Of a stretch of 64,000 nt of DNA, positions 34,635 to 44,193 are shown piece by piece. The position numbers were made by a program, and so were the translations under genes. This DNA comes from Leptolyngbya sp. 'hensonii' (GTDB taxonomy: Bacteria > Cyanobacteriota > Cyanobacteriia > GCF-001939115): contig NZ_MQTZ01000021.1 of the NCBI RefSeq assembly GCF_001939115.1, forward strand, positions 1-64,000, read 5' to 3'. The notes below the pieces were generated by a model. It was not told the DNA's origin and did not search any database. It worked only from the letters and a program-made list of their open reading frames with translations. Each line of letters starts with the position of its first letter. Within the stretch, counting starts at the first letter, position 1.

Positions 34635-34841
34635 ATGAAAGGCCCCCAAGGAATTCAAGAGAGTATTCGGCACCTGGTCGAAAAAGCTCTTTATATGGGA
34701 CAGTTAACGCCTGATATTGAAAATGCGATTAATCATGAGTTAACCCGATTAGGTTACGTGTCCGATGTTGATTATGAAGCGTTGGAACTGTTGATGTCGG
34801 AGATGGATGAAGGACGTGTGCGGCTAGTTCCCAGTGTTTAA
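34635..34841 (+). CDS. Conserved small cyanobacterial protein
   Basis: A 68-aa protein, MKGPQGIQESIRHLVEKALY at the start, acidic and almost fully helical, ending RVRLVPSV. I recall similar small proteins in many cyanobacteria but no function. There is no signal peptide, metal motif or membrane helix. It is convergent with the gene at 34838, sharing a TTAA stop overlap, and is preceded by a perfect palindrome. Confidence 0.75.
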   Translation: MKGPQGIQESIRHLVEKALYMGQLTPDIENAINHELTRLGYVSDVDYEALELLMSEMDEGRVRLVPSV

Positions 34842-35254
34842 TGGGTGATCGGGTGATCGAGATCCACTTGAAACGCTCCCGGGTGGGTTTCCCAAATGTC
34901 GCGCACGAACTGGTTCAAGCTACTTTGAGCCGTTCTGGTGGCCTCGGGGGATGCTTCTCCTGGAAAGGGCTGGGCCAGGAGTGTCACGACTTCTGAGTCT
35001 AGGGCGGGTCGAAACAGGCTGGCTGGCATTAAAAGATCTGAAGTTTGCCGCAGATCATAGAGGGTAACCAGGTCGAGAGAACCGTCTACCGGGGTCGGAG
35101 CCAGGGGATTTCCATCCAGAGTAGTAACCATCCAGAGCGGTCTGACCCAGAATGTTTGGCGTTCAGGAATCATCTGAATGACCTCTGCATAAAGACGGGT
35201 ATGGGCAGATTCCAGGCAGACAACCTGATAGGTTTGGAGCGGGTCGTTACTCAT
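34838..35254 (-). CDS. Conserved hypothetical cyanobacterial protein
   Basis: A 138-aa soluble protein from the ATG at 35254 (MSNDPLQTYQVVCLESAHTR). An upstream in-frame extension to 35401 would overlap the start of divergent clpS and is rejected. The N-terminal beta-rich part LYAEVIQMIPERQTFWVRPL looks conserved; the C-terminal half is helical and ends near DHPITH. I do not recognise a named domain. It is divergent from clpS and convergent with the small gene upstream. Confidence 0.7.
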   Translation of the reverse strand: MSNDPLQTYQVVCLESAHTRLYAEVIQMIPERQTFWVRPLWMVTTLDGNPLAPTPVDGSLDLVTLYDLRQTSDLLMPASLFRPALDSEVVTLLAQPFPGEASPEATRTAQSSLNQFVRDIWETHPGAFQVDLDHPITH

Positions 35255-35352
35255 AAGTCCAAAGGATATCCCTTTAGAATAGTGCCATAATATTAAGAAA
35301 CCTGAAGCCCCGATAATCGCCACTTTGAGCTCTGGGCTTTGGATTGAGGGAT

Positions 35353-35360
35353 AAGGAGGA
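35353..35360 (+). promoter_or_regulatory. Shine-Dalgarno sequence deciding the clpS start
   Basis: AAGGAGGA is a strong ribosome-binding sequence 10 nt upstream of the GTG at 35371. It falls inside the longer in-frame version that would start at a TTG (35344), which argues for the shorter protein. Confidence 0.75.
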
Positions 35361-35370
35361 AGATATCTCT

Positions 35371-35652
35371 GTGTCTGTGGAAACTCTGAGTAAGCCTTCA
35401 ACTACGCGCAAACTGGCCCCCCGTTATCGTGTTTTGCTCCATAACGATGATTTCAACACGATGGAGTATGTGGTTCAGACTTTAATCCAGACTGTGCCAA
35501 GCCTGACTCAACCTCAAGCGGTTGACATTATGATGGAGGCTCATACCAATGGTCTGGCATTAGTCATTACCTGTGCTCAGGAGCATGCAGAATTTTACAG
35601 TGAAACCCTGAATCTTCATGGCCTGACCAGCACGATCGAGCCTGATGAGTAA
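35371..35652 (+). CDS. clpS: ATP-dependent Clp protease adaptor ClpS
   Basis: A 93-aa ClpS. After a short flexible tail comes APRYRVLLHNDDFNTMEYVV, the hallmark N-degron binding region (HNDDxNTMEYV), then VDIMMEAHTNGLALVITCAQ. ClpS delivers N-end-rule substrates to the ClpC/ClpP protease. Its stop overlaps the ATG of the CPBP gene (TAATG), so the two form an operon. The longer TTG start is discounted because of the internal Shine-Dalgarno sequence. Confidence 0.95.
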   Translation: MSVETLSKPSTTRKLAPRYRVLLHNDDFNTMEYVVQTLIQTVPSLTQPQAVDIMMEAHTNGLALVITCAQEHAEFYSETLNLHGLTSTIEPDE

Positions 35653-36491
35653 TGGCATTTCCCTTGCTATCCCGTAGCCCTGCACCGATTCGGATGCTTG
35701 CGTTTCTCCTGGTGCTGCTGGCTATCTGGTTGCCCGTGGCTGCCCCCATTTATCTACTCCTCAACCATGATCCAAATCTGGTCAGCATTCTGACGATGGT
35801 GCTGCTATATGGAGAATTCATCTGGTTGCTGCGGGTTTGGGGGCGCAGCCTGTATGGTCAACCTCGGATGCTGCAGACCTGTGGCCTGATCATCTCGCTC
35901 CAGAATGGCTTGGGAATGATGCAGGGGCTGGCGATCGGTCTCTTCAGTCTGTTTGGTCTCTTTATTCTGGAAGGTTGGTTGGGCTGGTTACGCTGGCAGA
36001 TTGGGCCAGCACCAATTTCCATACTGGCCCTGGAGGGATTGGCTGTGGCCCTTGGCGTTGGCTTTGCGGAGGAATTATTCTTTCGAGGCTGGATTCTACA
36101 GGAATTAGAACGGGATTACAAACCTACTGTTGCTCTCTGGGTTAACGCCCTCTTCTTCGCGTTTTTGCATTTCATCAAACCCATTCCGGAAATTTTGCGA
36201 ACCTGGCCTCAATTCGCCGGGTTATGCTTGCTGGGGCTGATCCTGGTCTGGGCCAAAAGACGCCGACACTGGGGACAATCCAACCAGCCAACAGGGGGCT
36301 GGTTGGGGTTGCCGATCGGGCTGCATGCCGGTTTGGTCTGGGGCTATTACCTAATTAATGTGGGCCAGTTGGCAACCTACTCCGGTCAGGTGCCGACTTG
36401 GGTTACTGGGGTAGACAATAATCCTCTGGCTGGTGTCATGGGATTGGTCTTCCTCGGGGGGATTGCCCTACTGGTGAGATCGGGGATTTAA
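35652..36491 (+). CDS. CPBP family intramembrane glutamic protease
   Basis: A 279-aa membrane protein with about seven to eight hydrophobic segments. The motif GFAEELFFRGWI (EExxxR) near residue 138 and AFLHFIKP (about 170) are the catalytic Glu and His motifs of the CAAX/Abi protease family. Cyanobacterial members are linked to membrane protein processing or bacteriocin immunity, without firm substrate knowledge. It is coupled to clpS by a TAATG overlap. Confidence 0.9.
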   Translation: MAFPLLSRSPAPIRMLAFLLVLLAIWLPVAAPIYLLLNHDPNLVSILTMVLLYGEFIWLLRVWGRSLYGQPRMLQTCGLIISLQNGLGMMQGLAIGLFSLFGLFILEGWLGWLRWQIGPAPISILALEGLAVALGVGFAEELFFRGWILQELERDYKPTVALWVNALFFAFLHFIKPIPEILRTWPQFAGLCLLGLILVWAKRRRHWGQSNQPTGGWLGLPIGLHAGLVWGYYLINVGQLATYSGQVPTWVTGVDNNPLAGVMGLVFLGGIALLVRSGI

Positions 36492-37297
36492 TTGGTTTGG
36501 GGAAGGGGTTGGAGGCGAGATTTCACATAGATGCCCCCAGCCACCATTAAGACAATGATCAGGGTGCCAATGCCCAGGGGATCGGGGAGCCAGAACACTG
36601 CTTCCAAGCGATTTTCCTGGCCTGGTTTCAAGGTCCAGATCAGTTGCGGGCCAGAGGAACGGCCGATCGGAGCCAGGGTCTGGGCTAAACTGCGAGCCCC
36701 CCAGGGGGTGTTCAGGCTAAAATCCAGTTTCAGGAGAGGTCGATCGCTATCCGTCAGGCTGTTGGTCGCGAGGGAGGCCAGGGGACGTAGATCGATGTCG
36801 TAGATCAGATGGTGGCGCTGCACCAGCAAAAAGTTGCTTTGGGCCAATTTGAGCTGGGCCTTCAGGGGCTCGGTGGTGGATAAATTGCTGGCAAGGAAAT
36901 CATTGCGGATGGCGGTGTCCAGGAAGCGATTGAATTTTCGCTCCAAATCTGCGCCATTGAAGAAGGGGATGGTCAAAGTCAGGTCTCCATTCTGCTGGCG
37001 TCTGGTTATGCCCTGCAGTTGGCGGGCCTGTTGTTCCAGATTGCCCAGCCATTGCTGCACAGCCTTCTGGTTCAAGGTGGTCAGTTGTTCATCCAGGTGA
37101 ACTTGTTGTACCAGTTCACCAGAAGTGGGGCTATGGAAGGTAATTCCGGTGTCGTAGCGAACGCAGCCAGAGAGACAGAGGAGGGCCAGCAGAATTACCC
37201 AGAGCAAACGGAGGCGCACGATCACCCGGAGAAAGATACGGCCCAGCTTTTCGGAAAGAGGGACCCGGTTGGGGAAATACCCATGCATCGGCTTCAC
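36488..37297 (-). CDS. DUF3153 lipoprotein
   Basis: A 269-aa predicted lipoprotein: a charged N-terminus, a hydrophobic helix (LLWVILLALLCLSGC) with the lipobox LSGC at about residues 42-45, then a long extracytoplasmic domain. A second helix (LGIGTLIIVLMVAGGIYV) lies near the C-terminus. The domain is DUF3153, found in cyanobacteria and plastid-related proteins. Function unknown. Its stop is shared with the convergent CPBP gene (TTAA). Confidence 0.8.
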   Translation of the reverse strand: MKPMHGYFPNRVPLSEKLGRIFLRVIVRLRLLWVILLALLCLSGCVRYDTGITFHSPTSGELVQQVHLDEQLTTLNQKAVQQWLGNLEQQARQLQGITRRQQNGDLTLTIPFFNGADLERKFNRFLDTAIRNDFLASNLSTTEPLKAQLKLAQSNFLLVQRHHLIYDIDLRPLASLATNSLTDSDRPLLKLDFSLNTPWGARSLAQTLAPIGRSSGPQLIWTLKPGQENRLEAVFWLPDPLGIGTLIIVLMVAGGIYVKSRLQPLPQTN

Positions 37298-37332
37298 TTC
37301 ACTGCCTCGCCTGAAACATGCAGTTGATTTTA

Positions 37333-37350
37333 TCCCAATTTGATTTGGGA
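37333..37350 (-). terminator. Weak hairpin after the GDP-mannose dehydratase paralogue
   Basis: TCCCAA and TTGGGA form a 6-bp stem with a 6-nt loop downstream of the minus-strand gene ending at 37368, followed on that strand by TAAAATC. The stem is short and the T-run absent, so this is only a possible terminator. Confidence 0.35.
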
Positions 37351-37367
37351 GCGTGAGTGATGATCCT

Positions 37368-38369
37368 TTAACCAGGCCGATAACTGGGTGGTCCAGCGTC
37401 TGGGGAAAACAACTTCAGGTCATGGGCAATCATTTCTTGAATAATCTCTTCCAACGGTTTGTGGCTGGCCCAGCCTAGAATTGTTCGGATTTTGGAGCTG
37501 TCTCCACAGAGCGGAACTTTTTCTGCGGCCCGATAGAAACGAGGATCCACTTCTACATAGTGGTTGTAGTCCAGGCCCAGGCTCTTAAAAGCACAATCAA
37601 CAAATTTGCGTACCGCATGGGTGACACCGGAGGCAATCACATAGTCATCCGGGGTGTGATGTTGGAGCATCAGCCACATGCCATGGACATAATCGGGGGC
37701 GTAGCCCCAGTCTCGCACAGCATCCAGATTTCCCAGGTAGAGTCGGTTCTCCAGCCCTAACTTGATTTTGGCAGCAGCGGCTGTGATTTTGCGCGTCACA
37801 AACTTAAAATCTCGCCTGGGAGATTCGTGATTGTAAAGAATGGCTGTACAGGCAAAAATTCCATATTGTTCCCGGTAATTGGCCACCAGATGGTAACTGG
37901 CCAGTTTGGAGACGCCATAGATGGAACGGGGGTTAAAGGGGGTCAGCTCATTTTGAGGGGTGACCGCAACCCGCCCAAACATTTCACTGGTTCCAGCAAA
38001 GCAGAAGCGGCAATTCGGCACGACCTCTTTGATGGAGGACAGTAAATAGTGGGTGCCATTAAAGTTGCTGGTCAGGATAGACGATTCATCATCGAAGTTG
38101 TAACTGACAAAGCTGGATGCAGCCAGATGATACAGTTCGTCCGGTTGCACCTCCTGAATAACTTTGTATAGGGATAAATGATTATCCAGGGATGCCACAT
38201 GTAAATTGACCCGTTCCCGACAGCACTCTAAGTTGGATAGATTCTGGGATGGAGCCTCCAGGGACTGCCGTCTGACGATGCCATGGACTTCGTACCCTTT
38301 GCTCAAAAGTAATTCTGCTAAATAAGATCCATCCTGGCCTGAGATGCCGGTAATCAGAGCCTTTTTCAT
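37368..38369 (-). CDS. GDP-mannose 4,6-dehydratase paralogue (NAD-dependent SDR)
   Basis: A 333-aa extended SDR enzyme from the ATG at 38369 ([20 protein letters not shown]). It has the dinucleotide motif TGISGQDG, the GTSEMFG catalytic Ser/Thr segment and YGVSKLASYH with the YxxxK pair. It closely resembles the gmd product at 38612 but differs in the substrate-facing parts (VTPQNELTPFNPRSIYGVSK; SPRRDFKFVTRK). It may act on GDP-mannose, or on a related NDP-sugar. It is in the same direction as gmd with a 242-bp gap. Confidence 0.8.
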   Translation of the reverse strand: MKKALITGISGQDGSYLAELLLSKGYEVHGIVRRQSLEAPSQNLSNLECCRERVNLHVASLDNHLSLYKVIQEVQPDELYHLAASSFVSYNFDDESSILTSNFNGTHYLLSSIKEVVPNCRFCFAGTSEMFGRVAVTPQNELTPFNPRSIYGVSKLASYHLVANYREQYGIFACTAILYNHESPRRDFKFVTRKITAAAAKIKLGLENRLYLGNLDAVRDWGYAPDYVHGMWLMLQHHTPDDYVIASGVTHAVRKFVDCAFKSLGLDYNHYVEVDPRFYRAAEKVPLCGDSSKIRTILGWASHKPLEEIIQEMIAHDLKLFSPDAGPPSYRPG

Positions 38370-38549
38370 TTGCTTCCCCGAAATGGTCATTCAGAATCGC
38401 TGATCTCATCCCTCTGGATTGAGGGTGTCCCGATCGACGCTTCCCGCCCTAAAGCCGCCTGGTTTGCGAAGCCTGAGGTGGGGGTTTCCCCCTTATACCT
38501 TACCTGGCAGGGAATCGCTCTAGGATATCCTGCAAACCATTGATTTTGG

Positions 38550-38571
38550 TGGGGGTGATGCTTCACCCCCA
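38550..38571 (-). terminator. Hairpin downstream of gmd
   Basis: TGGGGGTGA and TCACCCCCA form a 9-bp GC-rich stem with a TGCT loop, 40-60 nt after the gmd stop. No clear T-run follows on the minus strand, so it may be a weak or factor-dependent terminator, or a mRNA stabilising structure. Confidence 0.45.
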
Positions 38572-38611
38572 GGGGGAAAATGGATGGGTTACGCCAGGAG
38601 AAACCGGCGAC

Positions 38612-39682
38612 TCAGGTGACTGAACCCCCGATCGCGATCGACTGACGGATAAACGCAGTATCGGTATTCTCAGTCAGGGCGGTAGCAGGTGGCAATCCCA
38701 GGGCCTGCAGGTCCGCATTGACCATAATCTCTACCAATTGGGCAAAAGTGACAGACGGTTGCCATCCCAATTTCTGTCTGGCTTTGGTTGAATCACCCAG
38801 GAGTAACTCCACCTCGGCAGGCCGGAAGTAACGGGGATCGATCGCCACATACTGTTGCCAGTCGAGATTAACCAGGCCAAAGGCAACATCAAGAAACTCC
38901 CGAATGGAGTGGGTTTCACCGGTTGCGATGACGTAATCATCAGGCCCATCCTGTTGCAGCATCAGCCACATGGCCTGGACATAGTCCCTGGCATAGCCCC
39001 AGTCCCGCTTGGCGTCGAGGTTCCCCAAATACAGCTTGTCTTGCTGTCCCCCGACGATCTGGGCCAGGGCACGGGTAATCTTACGGGTGACAAAGGTTTC
39101 TCCCCGGCGAGGGCCTTCATGGTTAAACAAAATGCCATTGCAGGCAAACAAACCATAGGATTCCCGATAGTTGATGGTTTGCCAGTGGGCATAGACTTTG
39201 GCACAGGCATAGGGGCTGCGAGGATAGAAGGGCGTGGTTTCTGACTGAGGAATTGCCTGCACCAGACCAAACATTTCTGAAGAGCCAGCCTGATAAAATC
39301 GAACCTGTATACCTGTCCGATGGCTGTAATCTCGAATCGCTTCCAGGATGCGCAGGGTGCCCATGCCGACTGCATCGACGGTGTATTCAGGAGAATCAAA
39401 GCTGACCCGCACATGGGACTGAGCACCCAGATTGTAGATCTCTGTGGGTTGCACTGCTTCCAGAATGCGGCGAAGGGTGGTGCCGTCCGTCAGGTCGCCG
39501 TAGTGGAGAAATAACCGGGTATCAGAGCTGTGGGGATCCTGATAGACGTGATCGATACGATCGGTATTGAACGTCGAGGTGCGTCGAATCATGCCATGGA
39601 CCTGATACCCTTTCGCCAGCAGGAGTTCTGCCAGGTAGGAACCGTCCTGCCCTGTAATGCCTGTGATCAGGGCTCTTTTCAT
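38612..39682 (-). CDS. gmd: GDP-mannose 4,6-dehydratase
   Basis: A 356-aa enzyme converting GDP-mannose to GDP-4-keto-6-deoxymannose, the first step to GDP-fucose or GDP-rhamnose. It begins [20 protein letters not shown] and has the Gmd-specific [13 protein letters not shown], the SSEMFG segment, [10 protein letters not shown] (YxxxK), and [21 protein letters not shown] is the expected cofactor. An ATG three codons upstream (39691) is possible. No GDP-fucose synthase (fcl) is in the window, so the keto sugar must be finished by a gene elsewhere. It probably feeds the polysaccharide locus. Confidence 0.94.
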   Translation of the reverse strand: MKRALITGITGQDGSYLAELLLAKGYQVHGMIRRTSTFNTDRIDHVYQDPHSSDTRLFLHYGDLTDGTTLRRILEAVQPTEIYNLGAQSHVRVSFDSPEYTVDAVGMGTLRILEAIRDYSHRTGIQVRFYQAGSSEMFGLVQAIPQSETTPFYPRSPYACAKVYAHWQTINYRESYGLFACNGILFNHEGPRRGETFVTRKITRALAQIVGGQQDKLYLGNLDAKRDWGYARDYVQAMWLMLQQDGPDDYVIATGETHSIREFLDVAFGLVNLDWQQYVAIDPRYFRPAEVELLLGDSTKARQKLGWQPSVTFAQLVEIMVNADLQALGLPPATALTENTDTAFIRQSIAIGGSVT

Positions 39683-39775
39683 GTCTGTCATAAAATCCAG
39701 AAAGGGGACAATTAAAAATTATTAAACTGGAATTGAAAAGGGGGTAAACCCTACGTTAGATGCCATGAAAATTGC

Positions 39776-42160
39776 ATGAATTCTGTGATTCAAGTTGAAA
39801 CCCTGGAACTGCTAGAGTGGCCCCGTCTGTGTCAGCACCTCTCTACTTTTGCCGCCACCAAGCTGGGGGCGATCGCGGCTCAACACCTGAAGCTGCCGGA
39901 AACTCAGGAGGAGAGCAGCATACTGCTGGCCCAGACTCAGGAGGTGTATCGGCTGGAAAGTCGCCTCTCGGCAGGGCTCAACTTTGATGGCATTACCGAT
40001 ATTGGAGCCGCTCTGGAACGGGCCGATCGGGGGGGGATTCTGGCTGGAACAGACCTGTTTGCTATTGCCACGACCCTGGCCGGGGCCAGAACTCTGCGCC
40101 GGATGATTGATGATCAGCCAGACCTGCCAGTGTTGACGGTGCTGGTGGCGGATCTGCGCACCTATCCTGAGCTGGAACAGGAGATTCATCGCTGTATTGA
40201 CGAGCAGGGGCGGGTGATGGACCGGGCCAGTCCTAAGCTGGCGGGAATTCGAGAGCGGCAGGGACAATTTCGAGATCAGCTCCACCAGACCCTGCAACGC
40301 ATTCTGCAGAGTAAGTCCAATGCGGTGCAGGAGCAGTTGATTACCCAGCGGGCCGATCGCTTCGTGATCCCGGTCAAGGCATCCCACAAGGATGCAATCC
40401 CCGGCATTGTCCACGACAGCTCCACCAGTGGCCTGACCCTCTATGTGGAACCCCAGTCCACCGTACCCCTGAACAATCAGCTCCGACAGTTAGCCCGTCA
40501 GGAGCAGGTGGAAGAGGAAGCGGTGCGGCAGGCGCTGACCGAGCAGGTGGCTGCGGTGCTCCCGGATCTGGAGCGGCTGCTGGCGATCGTGACCACCCTG
40601 GACTTGGCCACGGCCAGAGCCCGCTATGCCCTCTGGATGGAAGCGAATCCCCCCCGATTTATTGAATGGGGCGGATCCGATCCGATCGTCCTGCGGCAAC
40701 TGCACCACCCCCTGCTGGTCTGGCAGCACCAGCATGAGCAGGGGCGTCCAGTGGTGCCGATCGACCTGGTGATTCGTCCCCAGATCCGGGTGGTGGCGAT
40801 CACCGGCCCCAACACAGGGGGTAAAACTGTCACCCTGAAAACTCTGGGATTGGCTATGGTCATGGCCAGAGCAGGGCTGTTTGTGCCCGCTCGGGAGCCG
40901 GTGGAATTACCCTGGTTCAGCCAAGTGCTAGCTGATATTGGGGATGAACAATCGATCGAGCAGAATCTGTCCACCTTTTCCGGTCACATTCGGCGTATCA
41001 GCCGGATTCTGGCCGCGATGGACGATCGGAGTCTGGTCTTGCTGGATGAAGTAGGGGCTGGGACTGATCCCTCAGAGGGCAGTGCTTTGGCGATCGCCCT
41101 GTTGCAGGCTTTGGCAGAGCAGGCTCAACTGACTGTTGCGACTACCCACTTTGGGGAACTGAAAGCCCTGAAATATCAAGACGAGCGGTTTGAGAATGCC
41201 TCGGTGGAGTTTGATGATGTCACCCTGTCTCCTACCTACCGGCTCCTCTGGGGAATTCCGGGCCGGTCCAATGCCCTGACGATCGCCCGTCGTTTGGGGC
41301 TGTCGGGGGACATTGTGGCCCAGGCTGAGACGCTAGTGGGGGGAACTTCGGAAGACGTGAACCAGATGATTGCGGGTCTGGAAGCCCAGCGTCGATTGCA
41401 GGAAGCTAGGGCGGAAGAAGCCCGCCAGTTACTGCACCAGGCCGAGCGGCTTCATCAAGAAGTGGCGACTAAAGCAGCAGCCCTCAAGGAACGGGAGCGA
41501 ACGCTGCAACTGGCTCAGGAAGAAGCCATGCGGCAGGCTCTGGCTCAGGCCAAAGGAGAAATTGCCCAGGTAATCCGACAACTCCAGCAAGGACCGGCGA
41601 CAGCCCAGGATGCCCATCAGGCGACCGCTGCCCTGAACCAGATTGGGGAGCGTCATCTGCCATCTCGCCAGGTGAAGCCTCAACCCAAGTCGGGCTTTCA
41701 ACCCCAGGTTGGCGATCGGGTGCGGATTCCCCGTCTGGGGCAAACGGCTGAGGTGATTGGGGGGCCAGGTGAGGACGGCGACCTGACCGTTCGATTTGGC
41801 CTGATGAAAATGACGATCGCTCTGGAAGATGTGGAGTCTCTGGATGGCCAGAAGCCCACCCCGATCGCCAAGCCCAAAGCGGCTTCACCCCCAGCCGAGC
41901 CAGTGACTGGGCTGGCCATCCGGACAGCCCAGAATACCTTTGACTTACGGGGCATGCGGGTCGCTGATGCCGAAATGATTCTGGATCAAGCGATCGCGGA
42001 AGCGAGAGGGCCAATCTGGGTGATTCATGGCCATGGAACGGGACGGCTACGTCAGGGCGTGCACACCTTTTTGCAACAGCATCCCCAGGTGAGTCGGTTT
42101 GAACCGGCTGAGTCGGTGGATGGGGGCACGGGTGTTACAGTTGTCTACCGCGATCTTTAA
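39776..42160 (+). CDS. mutS2: Endonuclease MutS2
   Basis: A 794-aa MutS-family ATPase without the mismatch-recognition domain. Core lever and clamp helices run to about residue 310; Walker A is AITGPNTGGKTVTLK (about 340), and Walker B in LVLLDEVGAGTDPSEG. The C-terminus is a Smr nuclease domain with TFDLRGMRVADAEMIL and HGHGTGRLRQGVHTFL. In other bacteria MutS2 limits recombination and acts on collided ribosomes. All key motifs are intact. It starts 93 bp from and divergent to gmd. Confidence 0.95.
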   Translation: MNSVIQVETLELLEWPRLCQHLSTFAATKLGAIAAQHLKLPETQEESSILLAQTQEVYRLESRLSAGLNFDGITDIGAALERADRGGILAGTDLFAIATTLAGARTLRRMIDDQPDLPVLTVLVADLRTYPELEQEIHRCIDEQGRVMDRASPKLAGIRERQGQFRDQLHQTLQRILQSKSNAVQEQLITQRADRFVIPVKASHKDAIPGIVHDSSTSGLTLYVEPQSTVPLNNQLRQLARQEQVEEEAVRQALTEQVAAVLPDLERLLAIVTTLDLATARARYALWMEANPPRFIEWGGSDPIVLRQLHHPLLVWQHQHEQGRPVVPIDLVIRPQIRVVAITGPNTGGKTVTLKTLGLAMVMARAGLFVPAREPVELPWFSQVLADIGDEQSIEQNLSTFSGHIRRISRILAAMDDRSLVLLDEVGAGTDPSEGSALAIALLQALAEQAQLTVATTHFGELKALKYQDERFENASVEFDDVTLSPTYRLLWGIPGRSNALTIARRLGLSGDIVAQAETLVGGTSEDVNQMIAGLEAQRRLQEARAEEARQLLHQAERLHQEVATKAAALKERERTLQLAQEEAMRQALAQAKGEIAQVIRQLQQGPATAQDAHQATAALNQIGERHLPSRQVKPQPKSGFQPQVGDRVRIPRLGQTAEVIGGPGEDGDLTVRFGLMKMTIALEDVESLDGQKPTPIAKPKAASPPAEPVTGLAIRTAQNTFDLRGMRVADAEMILDQAIAEARGPIWVIHGHGTGRLRQGVHTFLQQHPQVSRFEPAESVDGGTGVTVVYRDL

Positions 42161-42298
42161 CGATCGGCCAGACGAGTGTTAGAACTGTGGTCAGAAGAAG
42201 AAGTCAGGCGTCAGCCGTATAAGTCTGCCTCTTGGATTCTCTCTTCTGCCTCCTTACTGCTTAAGTGACCTGATGCCCCATTGATCACCCTTTGAACT

Positions 42299-44122
42299 AT
42301 GGCTGAAGTCAGTTCCCATGATCTGAGAACCCTGAGTCTGGTCTTGCAGGAGCACCTGCAGTCGGTGCTGACCCACAGCGAGCCGATTCAAATTCAATGT
42401 GTTGTCCGCCAGGATATTCTCATGGTGCTGGGACAGCATTCCGCTGCTATGGTGCCTGATCCGCAACAAACCCTGCAGGTGCTGGAACATGAATTGCGAT
42501 CGTTGCAACCGGTGTTCAATAACGGGTCGAGCCAGATGGTGCGCCTCTATCTGCGGGTGTTGGGGCAGCCGCAGCCCTACATGTTCCATGAATTTACGAT
42601 CGAACCTCAGGCTGCGGTCCTCTCTGTTTCAGATCAGGAGATGAAGATCCTCACAGAGGATTTTCCCATTCCGGAAGAGAATGCTCTGGAGTCGCACCTA
42701 GAGCCTCTGATCGGGATTTCCCCTGAGACTGAGTCCCCTGGGGATGAAGCAGGAGCCCTGACTTACCCCCTGGAAGACCCATTGCACCTGGCTGAGCCAG
42801 TCCTGGCTCAGCCGATGGTACAGCCTGATCTCCCCCCCCGAAGGCGATCGCCTCTGTGGCTAATTGCTGGTGGCGGGCTGGGGATCATGGGCCTGCTAGG
42901 GGGGATGTATATGCTCACCCGGCCCTGTGTGATTGGGACTTGCGAGGCCATTCAAACGGCCCAGACCCTGAATCAAGAGGCGGCCCAGCAGGTCCAGCAG
43001 GCCAGATCCGAGCAGGATGTGATCCAGGCGCGTAAAAAGCTGGAAGTGGCCCTGGAAAATTTGGCGGCGATTCCGTCCTGGTCCAATCAACGATCCAACG
43101 CCCAGGCGCTCTCCCAGACCTATCAAGCAGAAGTAGAAGTACTCGATCGGGTGATCGCAGCCCAAAAACAGGCGATGACGGCGGCTCAAAAGAGTGCCAA
43201 TCCTCCCCATCCCCTACAGGACTGGTTGGAGATTGAGGGCCTCTGGAAGGCGGCGATCGCCGAGTTGGTTCAGGTGCCTAAAGAGCATCCGGCTTATGCT
43301 CTGGCCCAACGCAAACAGGTGGAGTACAGCGCTAATCTGGCTGTGGTCCAGAAACGGATTCAGGCAGAGCGCCAGTCCCAGGAGAATCTGAAGCAGGGTA
43401 GGGCGACTGCTCGGGTGGCGGAAACGCTTCAGGGGATTGCTCAAAACCTGGAGAGCTGGCGACAAGTCCAGTCCACCTGGCAGATTGCTGTGGCGTCTTT
43501 GCAGAAGATTCCCCAGGGAACGGCGGCTTACTCGGAAGCCCAAGCTTTTTTGAAGGACTACCAGGCACAGTTGCTGAAGGCACGCAATCATGCGACCAGT
43601 GAACAACTGGCGGAGAAGGCTTATAAGCAAGCGGTAAAACTGGCTGGGGATGCGAAGAGCTTTGAACAGAAAGGTCAGTGGTCCCTGGCTGTTGCCTCCT
43701 GGCGAGAGGCGGTGAACCAGACTCAGCAAGTGCCAGCAGATACTTTCTATGCGAATGAGGCCCAGCCTTTAACCCAGCAATATACGGAGTCACTCACCGC
43801 AGCCGAGGAAAATCTGAGGCAGGTAGCCCTGATTCAGAAAACCAGAGTAGACCTGAGCCGCACCTGTTCCGGCCCGATTCAGATCTGTGACTACACGGTG
43901 ACAGCCAATTTGATTAAGGTCAAACTCACAGTTGCCTACATGCGAGCCCTCATGCGGACTGGGATCACGGCCCAAAGCAAGGGGGATGTCAATGCCCAAA
44001 TCCGGGTTAATGAGCATTTGCAAACCCTGCAGGCTGCTCTGGAGGCAATTAGTGAGAATTCTGGCATTCCGATCGAAATTTACTCCGCCAATGATTCTTT
44101 GATGGGGCGGTACATCCCATAG
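42299..44122 (+). CDS. Bitopic protein with four degenerate helical repeats, unknown function
   Basis: A 607-aa protein. Residues 1-105 form a globular domain (VLQEHLQSVLTHSEPIQIQC). An acidic linker leads to one membrane helix (about 185-206). Beyond it there are four related units (246-280, 316-347, 394-425 and 461-499) with the pattern W/L-x2-A-x3-L-x2-IP...Y-x2-AQ...Y-x3-L. A final domain ends near IPIEIYSANDSLMGRYIP. The repeats suggest a rod or TPR-like surface on one side of the membrane. I do not recognise a named family. Confidence 0.75.
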   Translation: MAEVSSHDLRTLSLVLQEHLQSVLTHSEPIQIQCVVRQDILMVLGQHSAAMVPDPQQTLQVLEHELRSLQPVFNNGSSQMVRLYLRVLGQPQPYMFHEFTIEPQAAVLSVSDQEMKILTEDFPIPEENALESHLEPLIGISPETESPGDEAGALTYPLEDPLHLAEPVLAQPMVQPDLPPRRRSPLWLIAGGGLGIMGLLGGMYMLTRPCVIGTCEAIQTAQTLNQEAAQQVQQARSEQDVIQARKKLEVALENLAAIPSWSNQRSNAQALSQTYQAEVEVLDRVIAAQKQAMTAAQKSANPPHPLQDWLEIEGLWKAAIAELVQVPKEHPAYALAQRKQVEYSANLAVVQKRIQAERQSQENLKQGRATARVAETLQGIAQNLESWRQVQSTWQIAVASLQKIPQGTAAYSEAQAFLKDYQAQLLKARNHATSEQLAEKAYKQAVKLAGDAKSFEQKGQWSLAVASWREAVNQTQQVPADTFYANEAQPLTQQYTESLTAAEENLRQVALIQKTRVDLSRTCSGPIQICDYTVTANLIKVKLTVAYMRALMRTGITAQSKGDVNAQIRVNEHLQTLQAALEAISENSGIPIEIYSANDSLMGRYIP

Positions 44123-44193
44123 AGGGGCAACACATTTTGCTCTATCTCGTCTAAAAGTCCTTATGCTGGTGGATACATCTATATCGTGCCGCT

